Shown: one piece after another, positions 43,080 to 58,000 of the stretch | Position numbering within the stretch: the first letter of the stretch is position 1 | Layout of the letters: every line of letters starts with the position of its first letter | Origin: Steromphala cineraria | Taxonomy: Eukaryota; Mollusca; Gastropoda; Trochida; Trochidae | Length of the DNA stretch: 64,000 bases | Direction of reading: 5' to 3' | Assembly (NCBI GenBank): GCA_916613615.1 | Contig: OU744721.1 | Location: forward strand, 52,400,747 to 52,464,746 | Position numbers and translations under genes: made by a program | The notes under the pieces: model-generated | What the model was told of the DNA's origin: nothing | Databases searched by the model: none | What the model saw: the letters and a program-made list of their open reading frames with translations, nothing else

Positions 43080-46000
43080 CTTAAGAAAGTAAGGAACTAT
43101 CTGTACAGGAATTGAGGTTATATCTTGATGCAACGTTTTCTCTTTAAATCAGACTGAGGAAAGTAAGGACCTATCTGTACAGGGATTGAGGTTATATCTT
43201 GGTGCAAGGTTTTCTCTTTCAAACAGACGGAAAGTAAGGAACTATCTGTACAGGAATTGAGGTTATATCTTGGTGCAAGGTTTTCTCTTTAAATCAGACG
43301 GAAAGTAAGGAACTATCTGTACAGGAATTGAGGTTATATCTTGGTGCAAGGTTTTCTCTTTAAATCAGACGGAAAGTAAGGAACTATCTGTACAGGAATT
43401 GAGGTTATATCTTGATGCAAGGTTTTCTCTTTAAAACAGGCTGAGGAAAGTAAGGAACTATCTGTACAGGGATTGAGGTTATATCTTGGTGCAAAGTTTT
43501 CTCTTTAAATCAGACTGAGGAAAGTAAGGAACTATCTGTACAGGAATTGAGGTTATATCTTGGTGCAAGGTTTTCTCTTTAAATCAGATGGAAAGTAAGG
43601 AACTATCTGTACAGGAATTGAGGTTATATCTTGGTGCAAGGTTTTCTCTTTAAATCAGACGGAAAGTAAGGACCTATCTGTACAGGAATTAAGGTTATAT
43701 CTTGATGCAAGGTTTTCTCTTTAAATCCGACTGAGGAAAGTAAGGAACTATCTGTACAGGGATTGAGGTTATATCATGGTGCAAGGTTTTCTCTTTAAAA
43801 CAGGCTGAGGAAAGTAAGGAACTATCTGTACAGGGATTGAGGTTATATCTTGATGCAAGGTTTTCTCTTTAAATCAGGCTGAGGAAAGTAAGGAACTATC
43901 TGTACAGGAATTGAGGTTATATCTTGATGCAAGGTTTTCTCTTTAAAACAGGCTGAGGAAAGTAAGGAACTATCTGTACAGGAATTGAGGTTATATCTTG
44001 GTGCAAGGTTTTCCCTCTAAATCAGACGGAAAGTAAGGAACTATCTGTACAGGAATTGAGGTTATATCTTGGTGCAAGGTTTTCTCTTTAAATCAGATGG
44101 AAAGTAAGGAACTATCTGTACAGGAATTGAGGTTATATCTTGGTGCAAAGTTTTCTCTTTAAATCAGACTGAGGAAAGTAAGGAACTATCTGTACAGGAA
44201 TTGAGGTTATATCTTGGTGCAAGGTTTTCTCTTTAAATCAGACTGAGGAAAGTAAGGAACTATCTGTACAGGAATGGAGGTTATATCTTGATGCAAGGTT
44301 TTCTCTTTAAAACAGGCTGAGGAAAGTAAGGAACTATCTGTACAGGAATTGAGGTTATATCTTGGTGCAAGGTTTTCTCTTTAAATCAGACGGAAAGTAA
44401 GTAACTATCTGTACAGGAATTGAGGTTATATCTTGGTGCAAGGTTTTCTCTTTAAATCAGATGGAAAGTAAGGAACTATCTGTACAGGAATTGAGGTTAT
44501 ATCTTGGTGCAAAGTTTTCTCTTTAAATCAGACTGAGGAAAGTAAGGAACTATCTGTACAGGAATTGAGGTTATATCTTGGTGCAAGGTTTTCTCTTTAA
44601 ATCAGACTGAGGAAAGTAAGGAACTATCTGTACAGGAATGGAGGTTATATCTTGATGCAAGGTTTTCTCTTTAAAACAGGCTGAGGAAAGTAAGGAACTA
44701 TCTGTACAGGAATTGAGGTTATATCTTGATGCAAAGTTTTCTCTCTAAATCAGACTGAGGAAAGTAAGGAACTATCTGTACAGGAATTGAGGTTATATCT
44801 TGGTGCAAGGTTTTCTCTTTAAATCAGATGGAAAGTAAGGAACTATCTGTACAGGAATTGAGGTTATATCTTGGTGCAAAGTTTTCTCTTTAAATCAGAC
44901 TGAGGAAAGTAAGGAACTATCTGTACAGGAATTGAGGTTATATCTTGGTGCAAGGTTTTCTCTTTAAATCAGACTGAGGAAAGTAAGGAACTATCTGTAC
45001 AGGAATTGAGGTTATATCTTGGTGCAAGGTTTTCTCTTTAAATCAGACTGAGGAAAGTAAGGAACTATCTGTACAGGAATTGAGGTTGTATCTTGGTGCA
45101 AGGTTTTCTCTTTAAATCAGACTGAGGAAAGTAAGGAACTATCTGTACAGGAATGGAGGTTATATCTTGATGCAAGGTTTTCTCTTTAAAACAGGCTGAG
45201 GAAAGTAAGGAACTATCTGTACAGGAATGGAGGTTATATCTTGGTGCAAGGTTTTCTCTTTAAATCAGACTGAGGAAAGTAAGGAACTATCTGTACAGGA
45301 ATTGAGGTTATATCTTGGTGCAAGGTTTTCTCTTTAAATCAGATGGAAAGTAAGGAACTATCTGTACAGGAATTGAGGTAATATCTTGGTGCAAAGTTGT
45401 CTCTTTAAATCAGACTGAGGAAAGTAAGGAACTATCTGTACAGGAATTGAGGTTATATCTTGGTGCAAGGTTTTCTCTTTAAATCAGACGGAAAGTAAGG
45501 AACTATCTGTACAGGAATATAGGTTATATCTTGATGCAAGGTTTTTTCTCTTTAAATCAGACTGAGGAAAGTTAGGAACTATCTGTACAGGAATTGAGGT
45601 TATATCTTGGTGCAAGGTTTTCTCTTTAAATCAGACTGAGGAAAGTAAGGACCTATCTGTACAGGAATGGAGGTTATATCTTGATGCAAGGTTTTCTCTT
45701 TAAAACAGGCTGAGGAAAGTAAGGAACTATCTGTACAGGAATTGAGGTTATATCTTGGTGCAAGGTTTTCTCTTTAAATCAGACGGAAAGTAAGGAACTA
45801 TCTGTACAGGAATTGAGGTTATATCTTGGTGCAAGGTTTTCTCTTTAAATCAGATGGAAAGTAAGGAACTATCTGTACAGGAATTGAGGTTATATCTTGG
45901 TGCAAAGTTTTCTCTTTAAATCAGACTGAGGAAAGTAAGGAACTATCTGTACAGGAATTGAGGTTATATCTTGGTGCAAGGTTTTCTCTTTAAATCAGAC

Positions 46001-49000
46001 TGAGGAAAGTAAGGAACTATCTGTACAGGAATTGAGGTTATATCTTGGTGCAAGGTTTTCTCTTTAAATCAGACTGAGGAAAGTAAGGAACTATCTGTAC
46101 AGGAATTGAGGTTATATCTTGGTGCAAGGTTTTCTCTTTAAATCAGACTGAGGAAAGTAAGGAACTATCTGTACAGGAATTGAGGTTATATCTTGGTGCA
46201 AGGTTTTCTCTTTAAAACAGGCTGAGGAAAGTAAGGAACTATCTGTACAGGAATGGAGGTTATATCTTGGTGCAAGGTTTTCTCTTTAAATCAGACTGAG
46301 GAAAGTAAGGAACTATCTGTACAGGAATTGAGGTTATATCTTGGTGCAAGGTTTTCTCTTTAAATCAGATGGAAAGTAAGGAACTATCTGTACAGGAATT
46401 GAGGTAATATCTTGGTGCAAAGTTGTCTCTTTAAATCAGACTGAGGAAAGTAAGGAACTATCTGTACAGGAATTGAGGTTATATCTTGGTGCAAGGTTTT
46501 CTCTTTAAATCAGACGGAAAGTAAGGAACTATCTGTACAGGAATATAGGTTATATCTTGATGCAAGGTTTTTTCTCTTTAAATCAGACTGAGGAAAGTTA
46601 GGAACTATCTGTACAGGAATTGAGGTTATATCTTGGTGCAAGGTTTTCTCTTTAAATCAGACTGAGGAAAGTAAGGACCTATCTGTACAGGAATGGAGGT
46701 TATATCTTGATGCAAGGTTTTCTCTTTAAAACAGGCTGAGGAAAGTAAGGAACTATCTGTACAGGAATTGAGGTTATATCTTGGTGCAAGGTTTTCTCTT
46801 TAAATCAGACGGAAAGTAAGGAACTATCTGTACAGGAATTGAGGTTATATCTTGGTGCAAGGTTTTCTCTTTAAATCAGATGGAAAGTAAGGAACTATCT
46901 GTACAGGAATTGAGGTTATATCTTGGTGCAAAGTTTTCTCTTTAAATCAGACTGAGGAAAGTAAGGAACTATCTGTACAGGAATTGAGGTTATATCTTGG
47001 TGCAAGGTTTTCTCTTTAAATCAGACTGAGGAAAGTAAGGAACTATCTGTACAGGAATTGAGGTTATATCTTGGTGCAAGGTTTTCTCTTTAAATCAGAC
47101 TGAGGAAAGTAAGGAACTATCTGTACAGGAATGGAGGTTATATCTTGATGCAAGGTTTTCTCTTTAAAACAGGCTGAGGAAAGTAAGGAACTATCTGTAC
47201 AGGAATTGAGGTTATATCTTGGTGCAAGGTTTTCTCTTTAAATCAGACGGAAAGTAAGGAACTATCTGTACAGGAATTGAGGTTATATCTTGGTGCAAGG
47301 TTTTCTCTTTAAATCAGATGGAAAGTAAGGAACTATCTGTACAGGAATTGAGGTTTTATCTTGGTGCAAAGTTTTCTCTTTAAATCAGACTGAGGAAAGT
47401 AAGGAACTATCTGTACAGGAATTGAGGTTATATCTTGGTGCAAGGTTTTCTCTTTAAATCAGACGGAAAGTAAGGAACTATCTGTACAGGAATTGAGGTT
47501 ATATCTTGATGCAAGGTTTTCTCTTTAAAACAGGCTGAGGAAAGTAAGGAACTATCTGTACAGGGATTGAGGTTATATCTTGGTGCAAAGTTTTCTCTTT
47601 AAATCAGACTGAGGAAAGTAAGGAACTATCTGTACAGGAATTGAGGTTATATCTTGGTGCAAGGTTTTCTCTTTAAATCAGATGGAAAGTAAGGAATTAT
47701 CTGTACAGGAATTGAGGTTATATCTTGGTGCAAGGTTTTCTCTTTAAATCAGACGGAAAGTAAGGAACTATCTGTACAGGAATTGAGGTTATATCTTGAT
47801 GCAAGGTTTTCTCTTTAAATCCGACTGAGGAAAGTAAGGAACTATCTGTACAGGGATTGAGGTTATATCTTGGTGCAAGGTTTTCTCTTTAAATCAGACT
47901 GAGGAAAGTAAGGAACTATCTGTACAGGAATTGAGGTTATATCTTGGTGCAAGGTTTGTTCTTTAAATCAGACTGAGGAAAGTAAGGAACTATCTGTACA
48001 GGAATTGAGGTTATATCTTGATGCAAGGTTTTCTCTTTAAAACAGGCTGAGGAAAGTAAGGAACTATCTGTACAGGGATTGAGGTTATATCTTGATGCAA
48101 GGTTTTCTTTTTAAATCAGACTGAGGAAAGTAAGGAACTATCTGTACAGGAATTGAGGTTATATCTTGGTGCAAGGTTTTCTCTTTAAAACAGGCTGAGG
48201 AAAGTAAGGAACTATCTGTACAGGAATTGAGGTTATATCTTGGTGCAAGGTTTTCTCTTTAAATCAGACTGAGGAAAGTAAGGAACTATCTGTACAGGAA
48301 TTGAGGTTATATCTTGGTGCAAAGTTTTCTCTTTAAATCAGACTGAGGAAAGTAAGGAACTATCTGTACAGGGATTGAGGTTATATCTTGGTGCAAGGTT
48401 TTCCCTCTAAATCAGACGGAAAGTAAGGAACTATCTGTACAGGAATTGAGGTTATATCTTGATGCAAGGTTTTCTCTTTAAATCAGACTGAGGAAAGTAA
48501 GGAACTATCTGTACAGGAATTGAGGTTATATCTTGATGCAAGGTTTTCTCTTTAAAACAGGCTGAGGAAAGTAAGGAACTATCTGTACAGGAATTGAGGT
48601 TATATCTTGGTGCAAGGTTTTCCCTCTAAATCAGACGGAAAGTAAGGAACTATCTGTACAGAAATTGAGGTTATATCTTGGTGCAAAGTTTTCTCTTTAA
48701 ATCAGACTGAGGAAAGTAAGGAACTATCTGTACAGGAATTGAGGTTATATCTTGGTGCAATGTTTTCCCTCTAAATCAGACGGAAAGTAAGGAACTATCT
48801 GTACAGGAATTGAGGTTATATCTTGATGCAAGGTTTTCTCTTTAAATCAGACGGAAAGTAAGGAACTATCTGTACAGGAATTGAGGTTATATCTTGATGC
48901 AAAGTTTTCTCTTTAAATCAGACTGAGGAAAGTAAGGAACTATCTGTACAGGAATTGATTATATCTTGATGCAAGGTTTTCTCTTTAAATCCGACTGAGG

Positions 49001-52000
49001 AAAGTAAGGAACTATCTGTACAGGGATTGAGGTTGTATCTTGATGCAAGGTTTTCTTTTTAAATCAGACTGAGGAAAGTAAGGAACTATCTGTACAGGAA
49101 TTGAGGTTATATCTTGGTGCAAGGTTTTCCCTCTAAATCAGACGGAAAGTAAGGAACTATCTGTACAGGAATTGAGGTTATATCTTGATGCAAGGTTTTC
49201 TTTTTAAATCAGACTGAGGAAAGTAAGGAACTATCTGTACAGGAATTGAGGTTATATCTTGGTGCAAGGTTTTCCCTCTAAATCAGACGGAAAGTAAGGA
49301 ACTATCTGTACAGGAATTGAGGTTATATCTTGGTGCAAGGTTTTCCCTCTAAATCAGACGGAAAGTAAGGAACTATCTGTACAGGAATTGAGGTTATATC
49401 TTGGTGCAAAGTTTTCTCTTTAAATCAGACTGAGGAAAGTAAGGAACTATCTGTACAGGAATTGAGGTTATATCTTGGTGCAAGGTTTTCCCTCTAAATC
49501 AGACGGAAAGTAAGGAACTATCTGTACAGGAATTGAGGTTATATCTTGGTGCAAGGTTTTCTCTTTAAATCAGACGGAAAGTAAGGAACTATCTGTACAG
49601 GAATTGAGGTTATATCTTGATGCAAAGTTTTCTCTTTAAATCAGACTGAGGAAAGAAAGGAACTATCTGTACAGGAATTGATTATATCTTGATGCAAGGT
49701 TTTCTTTTTAAATCCGACTGAGGAAAGTAAGGAACTATCTGTACAGGGATTGAGGTTATATCTTGATGCAAGGTTTTCTCTTTAAATCAGACTGAGGAAA
49801 GTAAGGAACTATCTGTACAGGAATTGAGGTTATATCTTGGTGCAAGGTTTTCTCTTTAAATCAGACGGAACGTAAGAAACTATCTGTACAGGAATTGAGG
49901 TTATATCTTGGTGCAAGGTTTTCCCTCTAAATCAGACGGAAAGTAAGGAACTATCTGTACAGGAATTGAGGTTATATCTTGGTGCAAAGTTTACTCTTTA
50001 AATCAGACTGAGGAAAGTAAGGAACTATCTGTACAGGAATTGAGGTTATATCTTGATGCAAGGTTTTCTCTTTAAATCCGACTGAGGAAAGTAAGGAACT
50101 ATCTGTACAGGAATTGAGGTTATATCTTGATGCAAGGTTTTCTCTTTAAATCAGACGGAAATTAAGGAACTATCTGTACAGGAATTGAGGTTATATCTTG
50201 ATGCAAGGTTTTCTCTTTAAATCCGACTGAGGAAAGTAAGGAACTATCTGTACAGGAATTGAGGTTATATCTTGATGCAAGGTTTTCTCTTTAAATCAGA
50301 CTGAGGAAAGTAAGGAACTATCTGTACAGGAATTGAGGTTATATCTTGGTGCAAGGTTTTCTCTTTAAATCAGACTGAGGAAAGTAAGGAACTATCTGTA
50401 CAGGAATGGAGGTTATATCTTGGTGCAAGGTTTTCTCTTTAAATCAGACTGAGGAAAGTAAGAAACTATCTGTACAGGAATGGAGGTTATATCTTGATGC
50501 AAGGTTTTCTCTTTAAATCAGACTGAGGAAAGTAAGGAACTATCTGTACAGGAATTGAGGTTATATCTTGATGCAAGGTTTTCTCTTTAAATCAGACGGA
50601 AAGTAAGGAACTATCTGTACAGGAATTGAGGTTATATCTTGGTGCAAGGTTTTCTCTTTAAATCAGACTGAGGAAAGTAAGGAACTATCTGTACAGGAAT
50701 TGAGGTTGTATCTTGGTGCAAGGTTTTCTCTTTTAATCAGACGGAAAGTAAGGGAACTATCTGTACAGGAATTGAGGTTATATCTTGGTGCAAGGTTTTC
50801 TCTTTAAATCAGATGGAAAGTAAGGAACTATCTGTACAGGAATTGAGGTTATACCTTGGTGCAAAGTTTTCTCTTTAAATCAGACTGAGGAAAGTAAGGA
50901 ACTATCTGTACAGGAATTGAGGTTATATCTTGGTGCAAGGTTTTCTCTTTAAATCAGACTGAGGAAAGTAAGGAACTATCTGTACAGGAATGGAGGTTAT
51001 ATCTTGATGCAAGGTTTTCTCTTTAAAACAGGCTGAGGAAAGTAAGGAACTATCTGTACAGGAATTGAGGTTATATCTTGGTGCAAGGTTTTCTCTTTAA
51101 ATCAGACGGAAAGTAAGGAACTATCTGTACAGGAATTGAGGTTATATCTTGGTGCAAGGTTTTCTCTTTAAATCAGATGGAAAGTAAGGAACTATCTGTA
51201 CAGGAATTGAGGTTATATCTTGGTGCAAAGTTTTCTCTTTAAATCCGACTGAGGAAAGTAAGGAACTATCTGTACAGGAATTGAGGTTATATCTTGGTGC
51301 AAGGTTTTCTCTTTAAATCAGACTGAGGAAAGTAAGGAAATATCTGTACAGGAATGGAGGTTATATCTTGATGCAAGGTTTTCTCTTTAAAACAGGCTGA
51401 GGAAAGTAAGGAACTATCTGTACAGGAATTGAGGTTATATCTTGATGCAAAGTTTTCTCTCTAAATCAGACTGAGGAAAGTAAGGAACTATCTGTACAGG
51501 AATGGAGGTTATATCTTGGTGCAAGGTTTTCTCTTTAAATCAGACTGAGGAAAGTAAGGAACTATCTGTACAGGGATTGAGGTTATATCTTGGTGCAAAG
51601 TTTTCTCTTTAAATCAGACTGAGGAAAGTAAGGAACTATCTGTACAGGAATTGAGGTTATATCTTGGTGCAAGGTTTTCTCTTTAAATCAGATGGAAAGT
51701 AAGGAACTATCTGTACAGGAATTGAGGTTATATCTTGGTGCAAGGTTTTCTCTTTAAATCAGACGGAAAGTAAGGAACTATCTGTACAGGAATTGAGGTT
51801 ATATCTTGATGCAAGGTTTTCTCTTTAAATCCGACTGAGGAAAGTAAGGAACTATCTGTACAGGGATTGAGGTTATATCTTGGTGCAAGGTTTTCTCTTT
51901 AAATCAGACTGAGGAAAGTAAGGAACTATCTGTACAGGAATGGAGGTTATATCTTGATGCAAGGTTTTCTCTTTAAATCAGACTGAGGAAAGTAAGGAAC

Positions 52001-55000
52001 TATCTGTACAGGAATTGAGGTTATATCTTGGTGCAAGGTTTTCTCTTTAAATCAGACTGAGGAAAGTAAGGAACTATCTGTACAGGAATTGAGGTTATAT
52101 CTTGATGCAAGGTTTTCTCTTTAAAACAGGCTGAGGAAAGTAAGGAACTATCTGTACAGGGATTGAGGTTATATCTTGATGCAAGGTTTTCTCTTTAAAT
52201 CAGACTGAGGAAAGTAAGGAACTATCTGTACAGGAATTGAGGTTATATCTTGGTGCAAGGTTTTCTCTTTAAAATAGGCTGAGGAAAGTAAGGAACTATC
52301 TGTACAGGGATTGAGGTTATATCTTGATGCAAGTTTTCTCTTTAAATCAGGCTGAGGAAAGTAAGGAACTATCTGTACAGGAATTGAGGTTATATCTTGA
52401 TGCAAGGTTTTCTCTTTAAAACAGGCTGAGGAAAGTAAGGAACTATCTGTACAGGAATTGAGGTAATATCTTGGTGCAAGGTTTTCCCTCTAAATCAGAC
52501 GGAAAGTAAGGAACTATCTGTACAGGAATTGAGGTTATATCTTGGTGCAAAGTTTTCTCTTTAAATCAGACTGAGGAAAATAAGGAACTATCTGTACAGG
52601 AATTGAGGTTATATCTTGGTGCAATGTTTTCCCTCTAAATCAGACGGAAAGTAAGGAACTATCTGTACAGGAATTGAGGTTATATCTTGGTGCAAGGTTT
52701 TCTCTTTAAATCAGACGGAAAGTAAGGAACTATCTGTACAGGAATTGAGGTTATATCTTGATGCAAAGTTTTCTCTTTAAATCAGACTGAGGAAAGTAAG
52801 GAACTATCTGTACAGGAATTGATTATATCTTGATGCAAGGTTTTCTCTTTAAATCCGACTGAGGAAAGTAAGGAACTATCTGTACAGGGATTGAGGTTAT
52901 ATCTTGATGCAAGGTTTTCTTTTTAAATCAGACTGAGGAAAGTAAGGAACTATCTGTACAGGAATTGAGGTTATATCTTGGTGCAAGGTTTTCCCTCTAA
53001 ATCAGACGGAAAGTAAGGAACTATCTGTACAGGAATTGGGGTTATATCTTGGTGCAAAGTTTACTCTTTAAATCAGACTGAGGAAAGTAAGGAACTATCT
53101 GTACAGGAATTGAGGTTATATCTTGGTGCAAGGTTTTCTCTTTAAATCAGACTGAGGAAAGTAAGGAACTATCTGTACAGGAATTGAGGTTATATCTTGG
53201 TGCAAGGTTTTCTCTTTAAATCAGACTGAGGAAAGTAAGGAACTATCTGTACAGGAATTGAGGTTATATCTTGATGCAAGGTTTTCTCTTTAAAACAGGC
53301 TGAGGAAAGTAAGGAACTATCTGTACAGGGATTGAGGTTATATCTTGATGCAAGGTTTTCTCTTTAAATCAGACTGAGGAAAGTAAGGAACTATCTGTAC
53401 AGGAATTGAGGTTATATCTTGGTGCAAGGTTTTCTCTTTAAAACAGGCTGAGGAAAGTAAGGAACTATCTGTACAGGAATTGAGGTTATATCTTGGTGCA
53501 AGGTTTTCCCTCTAAATCAGACGGAAAGTAAGGAACTATCTGTACAGGAATTGAGGTTATATCTTGGTGCAAAGTTTTCTCTTTAAATCAGACTGAGGAA
53601 AGTAAGGAACTATCTGTACAGGAATTGAGGTTATATCTTGGTGCAAGGTTTTCCCTCTAAATCAGACGGAAAGTAAGGAACTATCTGTACAGGAATTGAG
53701 GTTATATCTTGGTGCAAGGTTTTCTCTTTAAATCAGACGGAAAGTAAGGAACTATCTGTACAGGAATTGAGGTTATATCTTGATGCAAAGTTTTCTCTTT
53801 AAATCAGACCGAGGAAAGTAAGGAACTATCTGTACAGGAATTGATTATATCTTGATGCAAGGTTTTCTTTTTAAATCCGACTGAGGAAAGTAAGGAACTA
53901 TCTGTACAGGGATTGAGGTTATATCTTGATGCAAGGTTTTCTCTTTAAATCAGACTGAGGAAAGTAAGGAACTATCTGTACAGGAATTGAGGTTATATCT
54001 TGGTGCAAGGTTTTCTCTTTAAATCAGACGGAACGTAAGAAACTATCTGTACAGGAATTGAGGTTATATCTTGGTGCAAGGTTTTCCCTCTAAATCAGAC
54101 GGAAAGTAAGGAACTATCTGTACAGGAATTGAGGTTATATCTTGGTGCAAAGTTTACTCTTTAAATCAGACTGAGGAAAGTAAGGAACTATCTGTACAGG
54201 AATTGAGGTTATATCTTGGTGCAAGGTTTTCTCTTTAAATCAGACGGAAAGTAAGGAACTATCTGTACAGGAATTGAGGTTATATCTTGATGCAAGGTTT
54301 TCTCTTTAAATCCGACTGAGGAAAGTAAGGAACTATCTGTACAGGAATTGAGGTTATATCTTGATGCAAGGTTTTCTCTTTAAATCAGACTGAGGAAAGT
54401 AAGGAACTATCTGTACAGGAATTGAGGTTATATCTTGGTGCAAGGTTTTCTCTTTAAATCAGACTGAGGAAAGTAAGAAACTATCTGTACAGGAATGGAG
54501 GTTATATCTTGATGCAAGGTTTTCTCTTTAAATCAGACTGAGGAAAGTAAGGAACTATCTGTACAGGAATTGAGGTTATATCTTGATGCAAGGTTTTCTC
54601 TTTAAATCAGACGGAAAGTAAGGAACTATCTGTACAGGAATTGAGGTTATATCTTGGTGCAAGGTTTTCTCTTTAAATCAGACTGAGGAAAGTAAGGAAC
54701 TATCTGTACAGGAATTGAGGTTATATCTTGGTGCAAGGTTTTCTCTTTTAATCAGACGGAAAGTAAGGGAACTATCTGTACAGGAATTGAGGTTATATCT
54801 TGGTGCAAGGTTTTCTCTTTAAATCAGATGGAAAGTAAGGAACTATCTGTACAGGAATTGAGGTTATATCTTGGTGCAAAGTTTTCTCTTTAAATCAGAC
54901 TGAGGAAAGAAAGGAACTATCTGTACAGGAATTGAGGTTATATCTTGGTGCAAGGTTTTCTCTTTAAATCAGACTGAGGAAAGTAAGGAAATATCTGTAC

Positions 55001-58000
55001 AGGAATGGAGGTTATATCTTGATGCAAGGTTTTCTCTTTAAAACAGGCTGAGGAAAGTAAGGAACTATCTGTACAGGAATTGAGGTTATATCTTGATGCA
55101 AAGTTTTCTCTCTAAATCAGACTGAGGAAAGTAAGGAACTATCTGTACAGGAATGGAGGTTATATCTTGGTGCAAGGTTTTCTCTTTAAATCAGACTGAG
55201 GAAAGTAAGGAACTATCTGTACAGGGATTGAGGTTATATCTTGGTGCAAAGTTTTCTCTTTAAATCAGACTGAGGAAAGTAAGGAACTATCTGTACAGGA
55301 ATTGAGGTTATATCTTGGTGCAAGGTTTTCTCTTTAAATCAGATGGAAAGTAAGGAACTATCTGTACAGGAATTGAGGTTATATCTTGGTGCAAGGTTTT
55401 CTCTTTAAATCAGACGGAAAGTAAGGAACTATCTGTACAGGAATTGAGGTTATATCTTGATGCAAGGTTTTCTCTTTAAATCCGACTGAGGAAAGTAAGG
55501 AACTATCTGTACAGGGATTGAGGTTATATCTTGGTGCAAGGTTTTCTCTTTAAATCAGACTGAGGAAAGTAAGGAACTATCTGTACAGGAATGGAGGTTA
55601 TATCTTGATGCAAGGTTTTCTCTTTAAATCAGACTGAGGAAAGTAAGGAACTATCTGTACAGGAATTGAGGTTATATCTTGGTGCAAGGTTTTCTCTTTA
55701 AATCAGACTGAGGAAAGTAAGGAACTATCTGTACAGGAATTGAGGTTATATCTTGATGCAAGGTTTTCTCTTTAAAACAGGCTGAGGAAAGTAAGGAACT
55801 ATCTGTACAGGGATTGAGGTTATATCTTGATGCAAGGTTTTCTCTTTAAATCAGACTGAGGAAAGTAAGGAACTATCTGTACAGGAATTGAGGTTATATC
55901 TTGGTGCAAGGTTTTCTCTTTAAAATAGGCTGAGGAAAGTAAGGAACTATCTGTACAGGGATTGAGGTTATATCTTGATGCAAGGTTTTCTCTTTAAATC
56001 AGGCTGAGGAAAGTAAGGAACTATCTGTACAGGAATTGAGGTTATATCTTGATGCAAGGTTTTCTCTTTAAAACAGGCTGAGGAAAGTAAGGAACTATCT
56101 GTACAGGAATTGAGGTAATATCTTGGTGCAAGGTTTTCCCTCTAAATCAGACGGAAAGTAAGGAACTATCTGTACAGGAATTGAGGTTATATCTTGGTGC
56201 AAAGTTTTCTCTTTAAATCAGACTGAGGAAAATAAGGAACTATCTGTACAGGAATTGAGGTTATATCTTGGTGCAATGTTTTCCCTCTAAATCAGACGGA
56301 AAGTAAGGAACTATCTGTACAGGAATTGAGGTTATATCTTGGTGCAAGGTTTTCTCTTTAAATCAGACTGAGGAAAGTAAGGAACTATCTGTACAGAAAT
56401 TGAGGTTATATCTTGGTGCAAGGTTTTCTCTTTTAATCAGACGGAAAGTAAGGGAACTATCTGTACAGGAATTGAGGTTATATCTTGGTGCAAGGTTTTC
56501 TCTTTAAATCAGATGGAAAGTAAGGAACTATCTGTACAGGAATTGAGGTTATATCTTGGTGCAAAGTTTTCTCTTTAAATCAGACTGAGGAAAGTAAGGA
56601 ACTATCTGTACAGGAATTGAGGTTATATCTTGGTGCAAGGTTTTCTCTTTAAATCAGACTGAGGAAAGTAAGGAAATATCTGTACAGGAATGGAGGTTAT
56701 ATCTTGATGCAAGGTTTTCTCTTTAAAACAGGCTGAGGAAAGTAAGGAACTATCTGTACAGGAATTGAGGTTATATCTTGATGCAAAGTTTTCTCTCTAA
56801 ATCAGACTGAGGAAAGTAAGGAACTATCTGTACAGGAATGGAGGTTATATCTTGGTGCAAGGTTTTCTCTTTAAATCAGACTGAGGAAAGTAAGGAACTA
56901 TCTGTACAGGGATTGAGGTTATATCTTGGTGCAAAGTTTTCTCTTTAAATCAGACTGAGGAAAGTAAGGAACTATCTGTACAGGAATTGAGGTTATATCT
57001 TGGTGCAAGGTTTTCTCTTTAAATCAGATGGAAAGTAAGGAACTATCTGTACAGGAATTGAGGTTATATCTTGGTGCAAGGTTTTCTCTTTAAATCAGAC
57101 GGAAAGTAAGGAACTATCTGTACAGGAATTGAGGTTATATCTTGATGCAAGGTTTTCTCTTTAAATCCGACTGAGGAAAGTAAGGAACTATCTGTACAGG
57201 GATTGAGGTTATATCTTGGTGCAAGGTTTTCTCTTTAAATCAGACTGAGGAAAGTAAGGAACTATCTGTACAGGAATGGAGGTTATATCTTGATGCAAGG
57301 TTTTCTCTTTAAATCAGACTGAGGAAAGTAAGGAACTATCTGTACAGGAATTGAGGTTATATCTTGGTGCAAGGTTTTCTCTTTAAATCAGACTGAGGAA
57401 AGTAAGGAACTATCTGTACAGGAATTGAGGTTATATCTTGATGCAAGGTTTTCTCTTTAAAACAGGCTGAGGAAAGTAAGGAACTATCTGTACAGGGATT
57501 GAGGTTATATCTTGATGCAAGGTTTTCTCTTTAAATCAGACTGAGGAAAGTAAGGAACTATCTGTACAGGAATTGAGGTTATATCTTGGTGCAAGGTTTT
57601 CTCTTTAAAATAGGCTGAGGAAAGTAAGGAACTATCTGTACAGGGATTGAGGTTATATCTTGATGCAAGGTTTTCTCTTTAAATCAGGCTGAGGAAAGTA
57701 AGGAACTATCTGTACAGGAATTGAGGTTATATCTTGATGCAAGGTTTTCTCTTTAAAACAGGCTGAGGAAAGTAAGGAACTATCTGTACAGGAATTGAGG
57801 TAATATCTTGGTGCAAGGTTTTCCCTCTAAATCAGACGGAAAGTAAGGAACTATCTGTACAGGAATTGAGGTTATATCTTGGTGCAAAGTTTTCTCTTTA
57901 AATCAGACTGAGGAAAATAAGGAACTATCTGTACAGGAATTGAGGTTATATCTTGGTGCAATGTTTTCCCTCTAAATCAGACGGAAAGTAAGGAACTATC

